Made by a program: the position numbers and the translations under genes. Positions 50,476 through 60,478 of a stretch of DNA of 64,000 bases are shown here, one piece after another. Every line of letters begins with the position of its first letter. The first letter of the stretch is position 1. The stretch comes from Marinobacter similis (GTDB lineage Bacteria > Pseudomonadota > Gammaproteobacteria > Pseudomonadales > Oleiphilaceae), in contig NZ_CP007151.1 of the NCBI RefSeq assembly GCF_000830985.1, forward strand, positions 2,108,001 to 2,172,000. Direction: 5' to 3'. The notes beneath the pieces are model-generated. The model was given only the letters and a program-made list of their open reading frames with translations. It had not been told where the DNA came from and did not search any database.

Positions 50476-52082
50476 TTACATGCGGAACACGCCAAAGCGT
50501 GTCGGCTTCGCGGGTCGGTTAAGCGTGGCGGACAGGCTGAGGGCAACCACTTCCCGGGTTTGCGCCGGGTCGATTACACCGTCGTCCCACAGGCGGGCGC
50601 TGGCGTAGTAGGGGTGTCCCTGCTCCTCGTACTTGTCGATGACCGGTTGCTTGAACTCGGCTTCTTCTTCGGTGCTCCAGTCCTGGCCTTTGCGCTCCAT
50701 GCCTTCGCGCTTAACCTGCGCCAGTACACCGGCGGCCTGTTCGCCACCCATCACCGAGATGCGGGCGTTCGGCCACATCCACAGGAAGTCCGGGCTGTAG
50801 GCGCGGCCACACATGCCGTAGTTGCCGGCGCCAAAGCTGCCGCCGATCAGCACGGTAATCTTCGGCACGTTGGCGCAGGCCACGGCCATAACCATCTTGG
50901 CGCCGTGCTTGGCGATGCCTTCGGCCTCGTATTTCTGGCCGACCATGAAGCCGGTGATGTTCTGCAGGAACAACAGCGGGATGTTGCGCTGGCAGCACAG
51001 TTCGATGAAGTGGGCGCCTTTCTGGGCGGCTTCACTGAACAGGATGCCGTTGTTGGCAATGATGCCGACTGGGTAGCCGTGGACGTGGGCAAAGCCGGTG
51101 ACCAGGGTCTGGCCGTAATAGCGTTTGAATTCGTCGAATTCAGAGCCGTCGACGATACGGGCAATGACGTCGCGCACGTCGAACTGCTTGCGCAGGTCGG
51201 TGCCCACGATGCCGTAGATTTCCTCGGCGTCGAACAGCGGTGCCTTGGGCTTGCGGATTTCCACCTCGGCCGGCTTGCGGCGGTTCAGGTTGGAGATGCT
51301 GCGCCGGGCGATTTCCAGGGCGTGGGCGTCGTTCTCGGCGTAGTGGTCGGCCACACCGGAGATCTTGCAGTGAACGTCGGCGCCGCCCAGATCTTCAGCG
51401 GTGACCACTTCACCGGTGGCGGCTTTCACCAGCGGCGGACCCGCCAGGAAGATGGTGCCCTGGTTGCGGACGATGATGGATTCGTCGGCCATGGCCGGGA
51501 CGTAGGCGCCACCGGCAGTACACAGGCCCATGACCACGGCGATCTGCGGAATGTCGTCGGCAGACATGCGGGCCTGGTTGTAGAAGATGCGGCCGAAGTG
51601 GTCGCGGTCCGGGAAAACTTCATCCTGGCGGGGCAGGTTGCGCCGCCGGAATCGACCAGGTAGATGCAGGGCAGGCGGTTTTCCAGGGCAATTTCCTGGG
51701 CCCGCAGGTGCTTTTTCACGGTCAGCGGGTAGTAGCTGCCGCCTTTTACCGTGGCATCGTTGGCGATGATCATGCATTCGGTGCCGGAGACCCGGCCCAC
51801 GCCAGCGATGAGGCCGGCCGCCGGAACTTCTTCACCGTAGACGTTATAAGCGGCAAATTGGCCGATTTCGAGGAATGGGGAACCGTCGTCCAGCAGGCGG
51901 TTGATGCGCTCCCGGGGCAGCAACTTGCCGCGGGCGATGTGGCGTTCCTGGTAAGAGGGGCCGCCGCCTTGTTGGATGGTGGTCACTTTGTCTCGCAAGT
52001 CGGCGACAGCTTTCGCCATGGCTTCCTGGTTTGCCAGGAACTCTTCAGACCTTGGATTTATTTTGCTTTGGAGTGTGGTCAT
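50476..52082 (-). CDS. liuB: Methylcrotonyl-CoA carboxylase beta (carboxyltransferase) subunit, frame broken near 51640
   Basis: About 535 residues after repair. A carboxyltransferase of the MCC type: [60 protein letters not shown], and in the second half [20 protein letters not shown] and [20 protein letters not shown]. One lost C near 51640 breaks GANLPRQDE. Together with LiuD it carboxylates 3-methylcrotonyl-CoA. Separated from liuA by a structured 172-base gap. Confidence 0.92.
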
Positions 52083-52112
52083 AGCTTCTTCATCCGTGCA
52101 TTCGGGGGCGTC

Positions 52113-52220
52113 GGAGCTGGCGGAAGGACGGCCCGGGAACCGCTACTAGCACATCCATGTGCGCTTGTTTTCGGCCATCCCTGGCCTACAACATTCCCGG
52201 TCCATCCTTCCGCCAACTCC
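52113..52220. repeat. 108-base structured intergenic element between liuA and liuB
   Basis: Outer arms of 28 bases (52113-52140 and 52193-52220) are complementary with four mismatches. Inside lie two more perfect hairpins: GCACAT/ATGTGC at 52149-52162 and GGCCA/TGGCC at 52173-52186. The whole folds into a three-way junction. It has no coding frame or T tract. It may be a REP/MITE-type repeat or an RNA element separating liuA from liuB expression. Confidence 0.65.
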
Positions 52221-52254
52221 TTGTCGAACATTGGGTGCTGACGTCCTGGTGCTG

Positions 52255-53421
52255 TTACTTGTTCAGGAACAGCTCTCGACCGATCAGCATCCGGCGGATT
52301 TCTGAGGTGCCCGCGCCGATTTCATACAGCTTGGCGTCACGCAGCAGGCGGCCTGTCGGGTATTCGTTGATGTAACCGTTACCACCGAGCAGCTGGATGG
52401 CGTCCAGGGCCAGTTTGGTGGCCATTTCTGCCGAGTAGAGGATGGCGCCGGCAGCGTCTTTGCGGGTGGTCTCGCCGCGGTCGGCAGACATAGCCACCAT
52501 GTAGACGTAGGACTTGGCGGTGTTCATCCAGGTGTACATGTCAGCCACCTTGCCCTGAACCAGCTCGAACTCGCCGATGGCCTGGCCGAACTGTTTGCGC
52601 TCGCGGATGTAGGGCACGGTTACGTCCAGGGCTGCCTGCATGATGCCCAATGGGCCGCCAGACAGTACCAGGCGCTCGTAGTCGAGGCCGCTCATCAGAA
52701 CCTTGGCGCCGTTGCCTTCGCCGCCCAGGATGTTTTCCCGGGGTACTTTGCAGTCCTGGAACACCAGCTCGCAGGTGTTGGAGCCGCGCATGCCGAGCTT
52801 GTCGAGTTTCTGGTGGCGGCTGAAGCCCGGTGCGTCGTGCTCAACAATAAAGGCGGTAACACCGCGTGAGCCGGCGGAGGTGTCGGTCTTGGCGTAGATC
52901 ACGAAGGTGTGGGCGTCAGGGCCGTTGGTGATCCACATCTTGTTGCCGTTCAGCACGAAGTGGTCGCCTTCGTCCCGGGCAGCGAGTTTCATAGAGATCA
53001 CGTCGGAGCCGGCGTTAGGCTCGGACATGGCCAGGGCACCTACGTGCTCGCCGCTAACCAGCTTGGGCAGGTATTTCTTCTTTTGTTCTTCGGTGCCGTT
53101 GCGGTGAATCTGGTTCACACACAGGTTGGAGTGGGCACCGTAGGACAGGCCAACAGAGGCAGAAGCGCGGCTGATTTCTTCCATGGCGATAACGTGCGCC
53201 AGGTAACCCATGTCAGAACCACCGTATTCCTCAGAAACGGTAATGCCCAGCAGGCCCATGTCGCCCATTTTGCGCCAGAGATCCATGGGGAACTCGTTCT
53301 TGCGGTCGATTTCTTCGGCGCGGGGCGCAATTTCGGAGGCCGCGAAGCCGTTGATCTGCTCGCGCAGCATGTCCAGGGTCTCACCAAGGCCGAAGTTGAG
53401 CTCTGAGTATTGTGATTTCAT
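52255..53421 (-). CDS. liuA: Isovaleryl-CoA dehydrogenase
   Basis: A 388-residue FAD enzyme for the first dehydrogenation of the leucine pathway. ACAD motifs: [28 protein letters not shown] and [21 protein letters not shown]. The usual C-terminal catalytic EGT reads AGT (in [11 protein letters not shown]), as in IVD-type enzymes. There the base is instead the glutamate of [11 protein letters not shown], which is present. I start at MKSQYSEL. It is the first structural gene after liuR. Confidence 0.92.
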   Translation of the reverse strand: MKSQYSELNFGLGETLDMLREQINGFAASEIAPRAEEIDRKNEFPMDLWRKMGDMGLLGITVSEEYGGSDMGYLAHVIAMEEISRASASVGLSYGAHSNLCVNQIHRNGTEEQKKKYLPKLVSGEHVGALAMSEPNAGSDVISMKLAARDEGDHFVLNGNKMWITNGPDAHTFVIYAKTDTSAGSRGVTAFIVEHDAPGFSRHQKLDKLGMRGSNTCELVFQDCKVPRENILGGEGNGAKVLMSGLDYERLVLSGGPLGIMQAALDVTVPYIRERKQFGQAIGEFELVQGKVADMYTWMNTAKSYVYMVAMSADRGETTRKDAAGAILYSAEMATKLALDAIQLLGGNGYINEYPTGRLLRDAKLYEIGAGTSEIRRMLIGRELFLNK

Positions 53422-53510
53422 GTTAGTTACCTTTCCTATGATCTCTGCTGGCAAATTATTCAGACCGGACAGCTGGGAAGCAGGGCACCTGGTTGGCGGT
53501 GTCTTGCCCT

Positions 53511-53963
53511 TTATCGCTGTTCGGCAGTCGTTTTTTCTTCATCATCGTTGGCCGGCATCTTCTGTTCTTTCTTTCTCTTTTCCAGATCTGCCAATGCTTC
53601 GCGGCACCGTGCTTCAGCGGTATCCATTTCCATTTCGGCCATCGCGATGTCGTTTTTCTGTTGTTCGAGTTGGGCGCGCTTACGGCTCAAGGTATCCAGC
53701 ATTAGCAGCAATTGCTTTTCGTTGCCGCTGAGGGTCTCGTCCCACAAGTCGAACAGTTCTTTGGTTTCTGACAGGGAGAAGCCCATGCGCTTGCCCCTGA
53801 GAATAAGTTTCAGCCGTACGCGATCCTTGGAACTGAAGATGCGTGTCTGCCCCCGACGCGTGGGCTTGAGCAGCTCCTGATCTTCATAAAACCGGATGCT
53901 ACGAGTGGTCACATCGAACTCTTTGGCGAGCTCACTGATGCTGTATGTTTCTTTTTTGACCAT
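53511..53963 (-). CDS. liuR: MerR-family regulator LiuR
   Basis: A 150-residue MerR-type protein. The N-terminal winged helix reads [34 protein letters not shown] long coiled coil follows ([25 protein letters not shown]), and the metal-binding cysteine cluster of metal-sensing MerRs is absent. In gammaproteobacteria LiuR controls branched-chain amino acid breakdown. Its upstream region carries the palindromic operator at 53994-54014, shared with the divergent operon. Confidence 0.87.
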   Translation of the reverse strand: MVKKETYSISELAKEFDVTTRSIRFYEDQELLKPTRRGQTRIFSSKDRVRLKLILRGKRMGFSLSETKELFDLWDETLSGNEKQLLLMLDTLSRKRAQLEQQKNDIAMAEMEMDTAEARCREALADLEKRKKEQKMPANDDEEKTTAEQR

Positions 53964-53993
53964 AGCTATTTCCTTTTTAGAGCTAGGTTAGAT

Positions 53994-54014
53994 AAAGTTT
54001 ACGTAAACGTAAAG
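53994..54014. promoter_or_regulatory. LiuR operator between liuR and the isoleucine-type operon
   Basis: The centre is a perfect 12-base palindrome, GTTTACGTAAAC, extended to AAAG on the left and CGTAAAG on the right. It lies 31 bases before liuR and 61 bases before the divergent SDR gene. It can serve both promoters. The motif is the one described for LiuR. Confidence 0.82.
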
Positions 54015-54074
54015 TATTTGCGGTCGAGATTTAAACAAAAAGATCCATCAGGATTCGCGAGAAAGGAGCAAACA

Positions 54075-54834
54075 ATGGAATTCAAAAATGTTGCGGCGAT
54101 TGTAACAGGTGGGGCCTCTGGCTTGGTGAGGGCGCAGCCCGGGCACTGGCTGCGGCTGGTTGTAAGGTCGCCATTCTGGATGTTAACAAGGAGCAGGGTG
54201 AGAAAGTGGCTGCAGACATAGGCGGTCTTTTTCTGCATTGCGATGTTACCTCTTCGGACAGCGCTGAAGCGGCGATCACGGCAGCGCGTGAGGCCCATGG
54301 TCCCTGTGGCGTGGCGGTGAGTTGTGCAGGTATCGCTCCGGCTTCCAAGATTCTGGGCCGCGAAGGGGTGATGCCGCTGGAGAGCTTCAGCAAGGTTATC
54401 CAGGTCAACCTGATTGGTACCTTTAACATCATGAGACTGGCGGCTGCCGACATGGCAACCCGTGAGCCCAACGCCGACGGTGAGCGCGGTGTGATTATCA
54501 ACACGGCCTCCGTGGCTGCTTATGAAGGCAGATTGGCCAGGCTGCCTACAGTGCATCGAAGGGTGGCGTGGTGTCTCTGACCCTGCAGTCAGCCCGCGAG
54601 CTGGCCCGCGAGGGCATCCGGGTGAATACCATTGCTCCGGGTCTGTTCATGACTCCGATGCTGGCCGGTATGCCGGAGGAAGTTCAAGAGAGCCTGGCGG
54701 CGACCCTGCCGTTCCCGAAGCGTCTGGGCAAGCCGGAAGAGTTCGGCATGATGGTGGACCAAATGGTCCGCAACCCGATTTTGAACGGCGAAGTGATTCG
54801 TCTTGACTGTGCCCTGCGCATGGCGCCGAAGTAA
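54075..54834 (+). CDS. SDR-family 3-hydroxyacyl-CoA dehydrogenase, frame broken near 54125 and 54529
   Basis: A short-chain dehydrogenase of about 253 residues after two repairs, like HSD17B10 and 2-methyl-3-hydroxybutyryl-CoA dehydrogenase. The cofactor loop becomes [19 protein letters not shown] once a G is restored near 54125. The active site becomes YSASKGG after restoring a C near 54529 (raw frame loses it). Other motifs: [10 protein letters not shown] and [13 protein letters not shown]. It starts after a gaaaggag ribosome site. Together with the next two genes it fits isoleucine breakdown. Confidence 0.88.
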
Positions 54835-54858
54835 TAGCTTAATTGGCGGGAGAAAGTA

Positions 54859-56009
54859 ATGACCAGCCTGTTGATCAAGAAGAACTGGCCCTGTTTCGGG
54901 ATTCGGTTATCAAGGCCCTCGAAACCGAGGTGAAGCCGCACTACGAAGCCTGGGAAAAGTCAGGCCTGGTACCGCGTGAGCTTTGGAACACCCTGGGTAA
55001 CGCCGGCATGCTCTGTGTGGATGTGCCGGAGGAGTGGGGCGGCTGTAGCGCGCCTTTCCAGTACTCAGTGGTGGTCGGCGAAGAGCTTGCCCGCATGGGT
55101 TTCGGTGCCCTGTCGACCAACGTGATGGTGCATTCGGACATTGTGGCCCCCTACCTGAGTCACATGGGCAGTGAGGAGCAGCGTCAGTACTGGTTGCCGA
55201 AGATGGTTTCCGGTGAGGCGGTGGGTGCCATTGCGATGACCGAGCCGGGTGCCGGCAGTGACCTGCAGGCCATTCGTACCAGCGCTGTGAAAGACGGCGA
55301 TGACTACATTCTCAATGGGTCCAAGACGTTCATCACCAACGGCCAGCACGCCGACATGGTGATTGTGGCGGCCAAAACAGACCCTTCCGCCGGTGCACGC
55401 GGGATCAGTTTGTTCCTGGTGGATACCTCGCTGCCGGGATACAGCAAGGGCCGGAACCTGGACAAGATTGGCCAGCACTCCGGGGATACCTCCGAGCTGT
55501 TTTTCTCCGACATGCGAATTCCCGCCTCCGCGCGGCTGGGTGCAGAAGGTCAGGGCTTCATGTACCTGATGAACGAGCTGCCACGGGAGCGCCTGGTTAT
55601 CGGCGCCCTGGGCGTTGCTGCGGCCCGGGGTGCGCTGGATCTGACCATTGCTTACGCCCAGGAGCGTGAGCTGTTCGGTCAGAAACTGGCCCAGCTGCAG
55701 AATACTCGTTTCGAGATTGCCCGCATGGAGACCGACTACCGGGTCAATCGAGCCTTTGTGAACGAGTGCATTGATTCGTACGAGCGTGGCGAGCTGGATG
55801 CGGCAACCGCCTCCATGGCCAAGTACAGCGCCACCGAGATGCAGTGCCGGGTAGCCGATGGCTGTCTGCAGCTGTTTGGCGGCTATGGCTACACCACCGA
55901 ATACCCGATTTCCCGGGCGTTCATGGATGCGCGTGTTCAGCGGATCTATGGCGGTACCTCGGAAGTCATGAAAGAAATCATTGCCCGCTCTGTCTTGGGC
56001 AGAGGCTGA
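54859..56009 (+). CDS. Acyl-CoA dehydrogenase, LCAD-like fold, start codon region damaged
   Basis: A 383-residue FAD enzyme, probably oxidising 2-methylbutyryl-CoA in the isoleucine-type operon. Motifs: MTEPGAGSDLQAI, LFGGYGYTTEYPISRAFMDAR and YGGTSEVMKEII. Gly replaces the usual catalytic Glu in EGT, as in long-chain and isovaleryl types. The base is then the glutamate of LPRERLVIG, which is present. The ATG at 54859 follows a gggagaaagta ribosome site, but its frame fails at once. One restored A gives MNQPVDQEELALF. Otherwise a TTG at 54843 is used. Confidence 0.85.
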
Positions 56010-56039
56010 AAAGCCAACCGGTTTTAGTGAGGAAAGGTT

Positions 56040-57221
56040 ATGAGTGACAACAGCGTTGTAATTGCAGGTTCCGCCCGGACCCCCATGGGCGGTTTGATGG
56101 GCTCACTGAGCTCGGTACGTTCACCGCAACTGGGTGCTGAATCCATCAAGGCAGCCATCGAGCGGGCCGGACTCCAGCCTGCCGATGTTCAGGAAGTGAT
56201 CATGGGTTGTGTGCTGCCCGGCGGCCTCGGCCAGGCGCCAGCGCGCCAGGCCTCGCGAGCTGCGGGTATCCCGGACAGCTCTGGCTGCACCACCATCAAC
56301 AAGATGTGTGGCTCTGGTATGCAGTCGGTCATTATGGCCCACGACCAGATCAAGGCCGGCACCAATAACATCATGATCGCCGGCGGCATGGAGAACATGA
56401 GCCAGGCCCCGTACCTGCTGCCCAAGGCTCGCTCGGGCATGCGCATGGGTCACGGCCAGGTCATGGACAGCATGTTTCTGGACGGCCTGGAGGACGCCTA
56501 CGAAGGCGGTCTGATGGGCGTATTCGCCCAACGCACCGCCGACAAGTGCGACATCAGCCGCCAGGCCATGGATGAATTCGCCATCGGCTCCCTGCAGAAG
56601 TCCCTGGCCGCCATTGAAAATGGCTGGTTCAAGGACGAGATCGTGCCGGTGAACGTACCGGGCCGGGGCGGTGACACTGTGGTGGATGCCGACGAGCAGC
56701 CGGGTAACGCCAAGCCGGAAAAGATTCCCAAACTGAAACCGGCCTTTGCCAAAGGCGGCTCGGTCACCGCCGCCAACTCCAGCTCCATCAGTGACGGCGC
56801 ATCGGCGCTGGTACTGGCTTCAGCCGCTGAAGCCGATGCCCGCGGCCTGGTCCCGCAGGCCCGCATCATCGCTCACGCGACCCATGCCCGCCTGCCGTCC
56901 GAGTTCACCCTGGCGCCCATCGGTGCTATTGAGAAGGTTCTGGCGAAAGCCGGTTGGAGTAAAGACGACGTCGATCTGTTCGAGATCAACGAAGCTTTTG
57001 CGGTAGTCACCCTGGCTGCCATCAACGAACTGGGTCTGGCTCCGGAGAAGGTGAACGTGCACGGCGGCGCCTGTGCGCTCGGCCATCCCATCGGTTCTTC
57101 AGGCTCAAGAATCCTGATCACCCTGATCAATGCCCTGAAGCAGCGCGGCCTGAAGCGTGGTGTTGCCTCGCTCTGCATTGGTGGTGGTGAGGGTACTGCC
57201 GTGGCGATTGAGCTGATCTGA
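56040..57221 (+). CDS. Acetyl-CoA C-acyltransferase (thiolase)
   Basis: A 393-residue thiolase II-type enzyme that would cleave 2-methylacetoacetyl-CoA into acetyl-CoA and propionyl-CoA. The nucleophilic cysteine is in NKMCGSGMQS; the second histidine and cysteine motifs are HGGACALGHPIGSSGSR and CIGGGEGTA, with NEAFAV between them. It follows the dehydrogenase by 30 bases and is the last gene before a terminator. The frame is intact. Confidence 0.9.
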   Translation: MSDNSVVIAGSARTPMGGLMGSLSSVRSPQLGAESIKAAIERAGLQPADVQEVIMGCVLPGGLGQAPARQASRAAGIPDSSGCTTINKMCGSGMQSVIMAHDQIKAGTNNIMIAGGMENMSQAPYLLPKARSGMRMGHGQVMDSMFLDGLEDAYEGGLMGVFAQRTADKCDISRQAMDEFAIGSLQKSLAAIENGWFKDEIVPVNVPGRGGDTVVDADEQPGNAKPEKIPKLKPAFAKGGSVTAANSSSISDGASALVLASAAEADARGLVPQARIIAHATHARLPSEFTLAPIGAIEKVLAKAGWSKDDVDLFEINEAFAVVTLAAINELGLAPEKVNVHGGACALGHPIGSSGSRILITLINALKQRGLKRGVASLCIGGGEGTAVAIELI

Positions 57222-57244
57222 CCCAGCCCAATCTGAATACCGTT

Positions 57245-57280
57245 TGAGGTCCGTCGCGCAGATCGCGTTGGCGGACCTCA
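57245..57280 (+). terminator. Terminator after the thiolase gene
   Basis: A perfect 9-bp stem (TGAGGTCCG / CGGACCTCA) around an 18-base loop that contains a further CGCG pairing. A T-rich tract (TTTCTTCCATTTTCC) follows. It separates the operon from the convergent TauE gene. Confidence 0.75.
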
Positions 57281-57321
57281 TTTCTTCCATTTTCCTTTTC
57301 TTATCTCTTTCCTTGTTCAAC

Positions 57322-58112
57322 TTACAACGCGTTAAACAGCATCCGTCCGGCAATGATCAGCAAAAAAGCGCCGAAGCCGCGTTTCAGCGTGGCAGCCGGA
57401 ATTCGATGACTGAGGGCGACACCCAACGGCGCGGTAATGACAGTAAACACCGCAATGCAGGCTGCTGCAGGCAGGTAGACATAGCCAAATGACCAGTCGG
57501 TGATATTGGCCCCCCAGCCTGAGATGGCGTAACCAATGGTGCCGACCAGCGCCAACGGAAATCCGAGGGTGCTGGAGGTGGCTACCGCACGTTGCATGGG
57601 CACATTGAAGAACACCATCAAAGGCACCATCACATTGCCACCGCCAATGCCGGCCAGGCCGGACAGCGTGCCGCTGAAGAGTCCTAGACCGGCCGTGCCA
57701 GTCTTACCGGACATGGTTCTCGCGGGATCGGGAACCCAGCGACTCAGCATGATGAGTGAAACCACCAGCAGGAAGCAGGCGATGCCGATTTCCAGAACCA
57801 GGGTGGGGAGCCGCGCGGCGATAAAACCCGATAGAAAACTGCCGAGCACGACCGTGACAGACCAGCGCTTGAAGATGTCCCAGTCCACGGCTTGCCGTTT
57901 GATTTGCGATCGGGCGGCCGAAATGGAGGTGAAGATAATGGTGCAGAGCGAGGTTGCGACGGCTGTTATGACAATGGACTCGGCGGGGAAATCCTGAAAA
58001 CCGAGGATGATGATCAGGCAGGCACGATAACGACCCCGCCGCCAATACCAAGCATGCCGGCAAGAATGCCAGCAATAACGCCGAGTGCCGAACAGGCGAT
58101 AATAATGTCCAT
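57322..58112 (-). CDS. TauE/SafE-family anion exporter, frame broken near 58017
   Basis: A membrane permease of about 263 residues after repair, with some eight helices. Both halves carry the family loop: GMLGIGGGVVIVPAL at the N-terminus (after restoring a C near 58017) and LAGIGGGNVMVPL in the middle. TauE/SafE proteins move sulfite, sulfoacetate or similar organic anions. The start is MDIIIACSALGVIAG; the unrepaired reading gives an unrelated N-terminus. The substrate is unknown. Confidence 0.83.
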
Positions 58113-58265
58113 AAACGAGTCCTCTCTCACGTTTTCGGGCACCCATTGTTCCAACTTGAGACTATCACTGCCGCCAAAAAAAACTCGACCCTGCAGAAAT
58201 CAGACGACAACGAGCGCACGATATATTGTGCGATGTTAATCGATAAGTGGAATGGCCAGAACCAT

Positions 58266-60188
58266 TTATGTTGAAGGCTGCCCGTCGCCGCCGCGAAAGG
58301 CTCGGGCATCAATCTTGAGCTTTTTCAGGCGTGAGGTGAGGGTGGTGGGTTTCAGTCCCAGCAGGCTGGCCGCGCCGTCGTCGCCGAACACCCGTCCTTC
58401 GGTTATTTCCAGTGCCTGCATCAGATTGTCCCGCTCAAGCTTGCGCAACTGCTCGTCGGTTAGGAGATCGGACGAATAGTGGCGTACGGGGGTGGTCGTG
58501 GTTTCGGTCTCGAAGGTGGTGTCGCCATCGTGGCTGAGTAAGTCGAAGTCGAGTTGTTGATCGGCCGTTATCACCTGGCGCTCAATAAGGTTTTCCAGCT
58601 CTCGGACGTTGCCTGGCCAGGAATAAGAGGTCAGTGCTTCCACATCCCGGTTGCGAAGCTGCAGTGGCGGACGATTGAACTTTCGGCATGTGCGGTTCAG
58701 AAATTCTTGGGCGAGCAGAGGAATATCCTCAGCGCGCTGTCGCAGTGGCACAGACTCGATCGGGAACACGTTCAGCCGGAAGTAAAGATCTTCCCGGAAT
58801 TCCTTGTTGCGCACTTCTGTTTTCAGGTCCCGATTGGTGGCGGCAATGACTCGGACATTGACTTCTCGGGTGCGGTTCTCGCCTACCCGTTCAAACTGTT
58901 GGTCCTGGAGTACGCGTAGCAGTTTGCCCTGCAATTCCAGTGGTATCTCACCGACTTCGTCCAGAAACAGGGTGCCGCCATCCGCCAGTTCAAAACGACC
59001 AGTGCGGTCGCTCATGGCACCGGTAAAGGCTCCTTTTGTATGTCCGAAAAACTCGCTTTCGAACAGATCCTTTGGGATGGCAGCGCAATTGACCCGAATC
59101 ATTGGTCGGTCTCTGCGGTCGCTGGCTTGATGAATGGCGCGGGCAATGAGCTCTTTGCCGGTGCCGGATTCACCGGTGATCAGAACGTTGGCGTCCGTGG
59201 GGGCGACGAGCCCGATCCGGCGGGCTATGCCCTTGATCGCTTCGCTCTGGCCCACCAGTTCGTGAAAATGGTATTCCGCTCTGAGCTCCTCCTGTAAATA
59301 GGCGTTCTCCATTTCCAGTCGATGCTTGAGGTTTTCCACCTCTTCGAGCGCCTTTTGCAGCTCGCCCTCGGCTTCCCGGCGGGCGGAAATATCCTTGAAC
59401 ACTACCACGGCTCCAATCGGGTGACCGTTGTCTATGATGGGCGTGCTGGTGTATTCCACCGGGAAACCGGTGCCATCTTTGCGCCAGAACCAGTCCTCGC
59501 CTATCCGTTTGGAGGAGGCATCGCGGAAGGCCTGGTAAATGGGGCACTCCTTGAGGGGAAACAAGCTGCCATCTTCGTGGGAGTGGTGAACGACTCTGTG
59601 GATGACCCGACCCATAAGCTCATCAATTCGCCAACCAAGCATGCGTTCTGCGGCGGGGTTGGCAAAGGTGGTTCGGCCTTCGGCGTTGACACCGTAAATG
59701 CCTTCGCCAACCGCATGCAGGATCAGCTGGTTTTCCCGTTCCATATCCTTGAACAGTTCTTCCACCCGACGCCATTCCAGCAACCCTCCCCGGTGGTAGT
59801 GATTGGCGTCATGGCGCTCTCTGAGTGTGCGTAATTGACCTCGGTCTCTGATCAGGAACAGCACGTTCTGTGATTCGGCTTCACCAACCCGGGAGGAGGA
59901 AATCTCCAGCTCCAGAGAATGACCATCCCGGTGTTTGATGACGAAGTCCCGACTCCAGCCATGGCTTCGAAACAGTGTTTCCTCCGTGAAGGCGATGAGG
60001 TTAGGGCGTTGATCACTGAATAGATGGGTACAGGGTGTTCCGATAACGGATTGCCGGTCCGTGCCAATAAGTCTGCCCATTGCGCTGTTGGTGGCCATGA
60101 TCAAATCGCGTCCGGCATCGACCAGTAATGCGGCCTCTGGAAGGTGATTGATCCATTCGTAGCAAGTGTTGATTGCCGGTTCATTCAT
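58266..60188 (-). CDS. PAS-domain sigma54-dependent transcriptional activator
   Basis: A 640-residue enhancer-binding protein. Two PAS domains lie in the first 300 residues ([41 protein letters not shown]), then a coiled linker. The AAA+ domain carries [16 protein letters not shown] (Walker A), the GAFTGA loop that contacts sigma54, and [13 protein letters not shown] (Walker B). A Fis-type helix-turn-helix ends the protein. It has no receiver domain, so it senses directly, possibly redox or a ligand. It is divergent from the cyanate operon, which has a sigma54 promoter. Confidence 0.9.
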   Translation of the reverse strand: MNEPAINTCYEWINHLPEAALLVDAGRDLIMATNSAMGRLIGTDRQSVIGTPCTHLFSDQRPNLIAFTEETLFRSHGWSRDFVIKHRDGHSLELEISSSRVGEAESQNVLFLIRDRGQLRTLRERHDANHYHRGGLLEWRRVEELFKDMERENQLILHAVGEGIYGVNAEGRTTFANPAAERMLGWRIDELMGRVIHRVVHHSHEDGSLFPLKECPIYQAFRDASSKRIGEDWFWRKDGTGFPVEYTSTPIIDNGHPIGAVVVFKDISARREAEGELQKALEEVENLKHRLEMENAYLQEELRAEYHFHELVGQSEAIKGIARRIGLVAPTDANVLITGESGTGKELIARAIHQASDRRDRPMIRVNCAAIPKDLFESEFFGHTKGAFTGAMSDRTGRFELADGGTLFLDEVGEIPLELQGKLLRVLQDQQFERVGENRTREVNVRVIAATNRDLKTEVRNKEFREDLYFRLNVFPIESVPLRQRAEDIPLLAQEFLNRTCRKFNRPPLQLRNRDVEALTSYSWPGNVRELENLIERQVITADQQLDFDLLSHDGDTTFETETTTTPVRHYSSDLLTDEQLRKLERDNLMQALEITEGRVFGDDGAASLLGLKPTTLTSRLKKLKIDARAFRGGDGQPST

Positions 60189-60232
60189 GGGACTGTCTCT
60201 GAGTGTTTGATCAAATAACAAACAATCACTGT

Positions 60233-60297
60233 GCCAACTACGAGAATTCGAAGTTATTGCTACGAAAAATAGTAATTTGCGAAATATCGTAGTTAGC
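60233..60297. promoter_or_regulatory. Probable activator binding sites upstream of the sigma54 promoter
   Basis: An inverted pair, GCCAACTACG at 60233-60242 and CGTAGTTAGC at 60288-60297, matches at nine of ten positions. The 55-base centre spacing is five helical turns. It lies 63-128 bases upstream of the -24 element, a typical enhancer position. Confidence 0.55.
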
Positions 60298-60358
60298 AAG
60301 ATATGCTTTTTATGACAAAAATAATAATTAAAACAGTTGGTTATTGGGTTTTTGATAG

Positions 60359-60376
60359 TTGGCACGAACCCTGCGA
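60359..60376 (+). promoter_or_regulatory. Sigma54 (-24/-12) promoter of the cyanate operon
   Basis: The element reads TTGGCACGAACCCTGCGA. GG and GC lie ten bases apart, as sigma54 requires, and it matches the TGGCACG-N4-TTGC consensus with one mismatch. It lies 103 bases before the start of the binding-protein gene. The divergent gene encodes a sigma54 activator. Confidence 0.82.
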
Positions 60377-60478
60377 TACCTCTCTCAGAACGACTAAGCG
60401 GCTCAGATCTGTTTTCGGATTTGCGCCAGGTACGCACTTTAAAGGTGCATGAATATCTGAGAGTAGGGAGAGTGCCCC

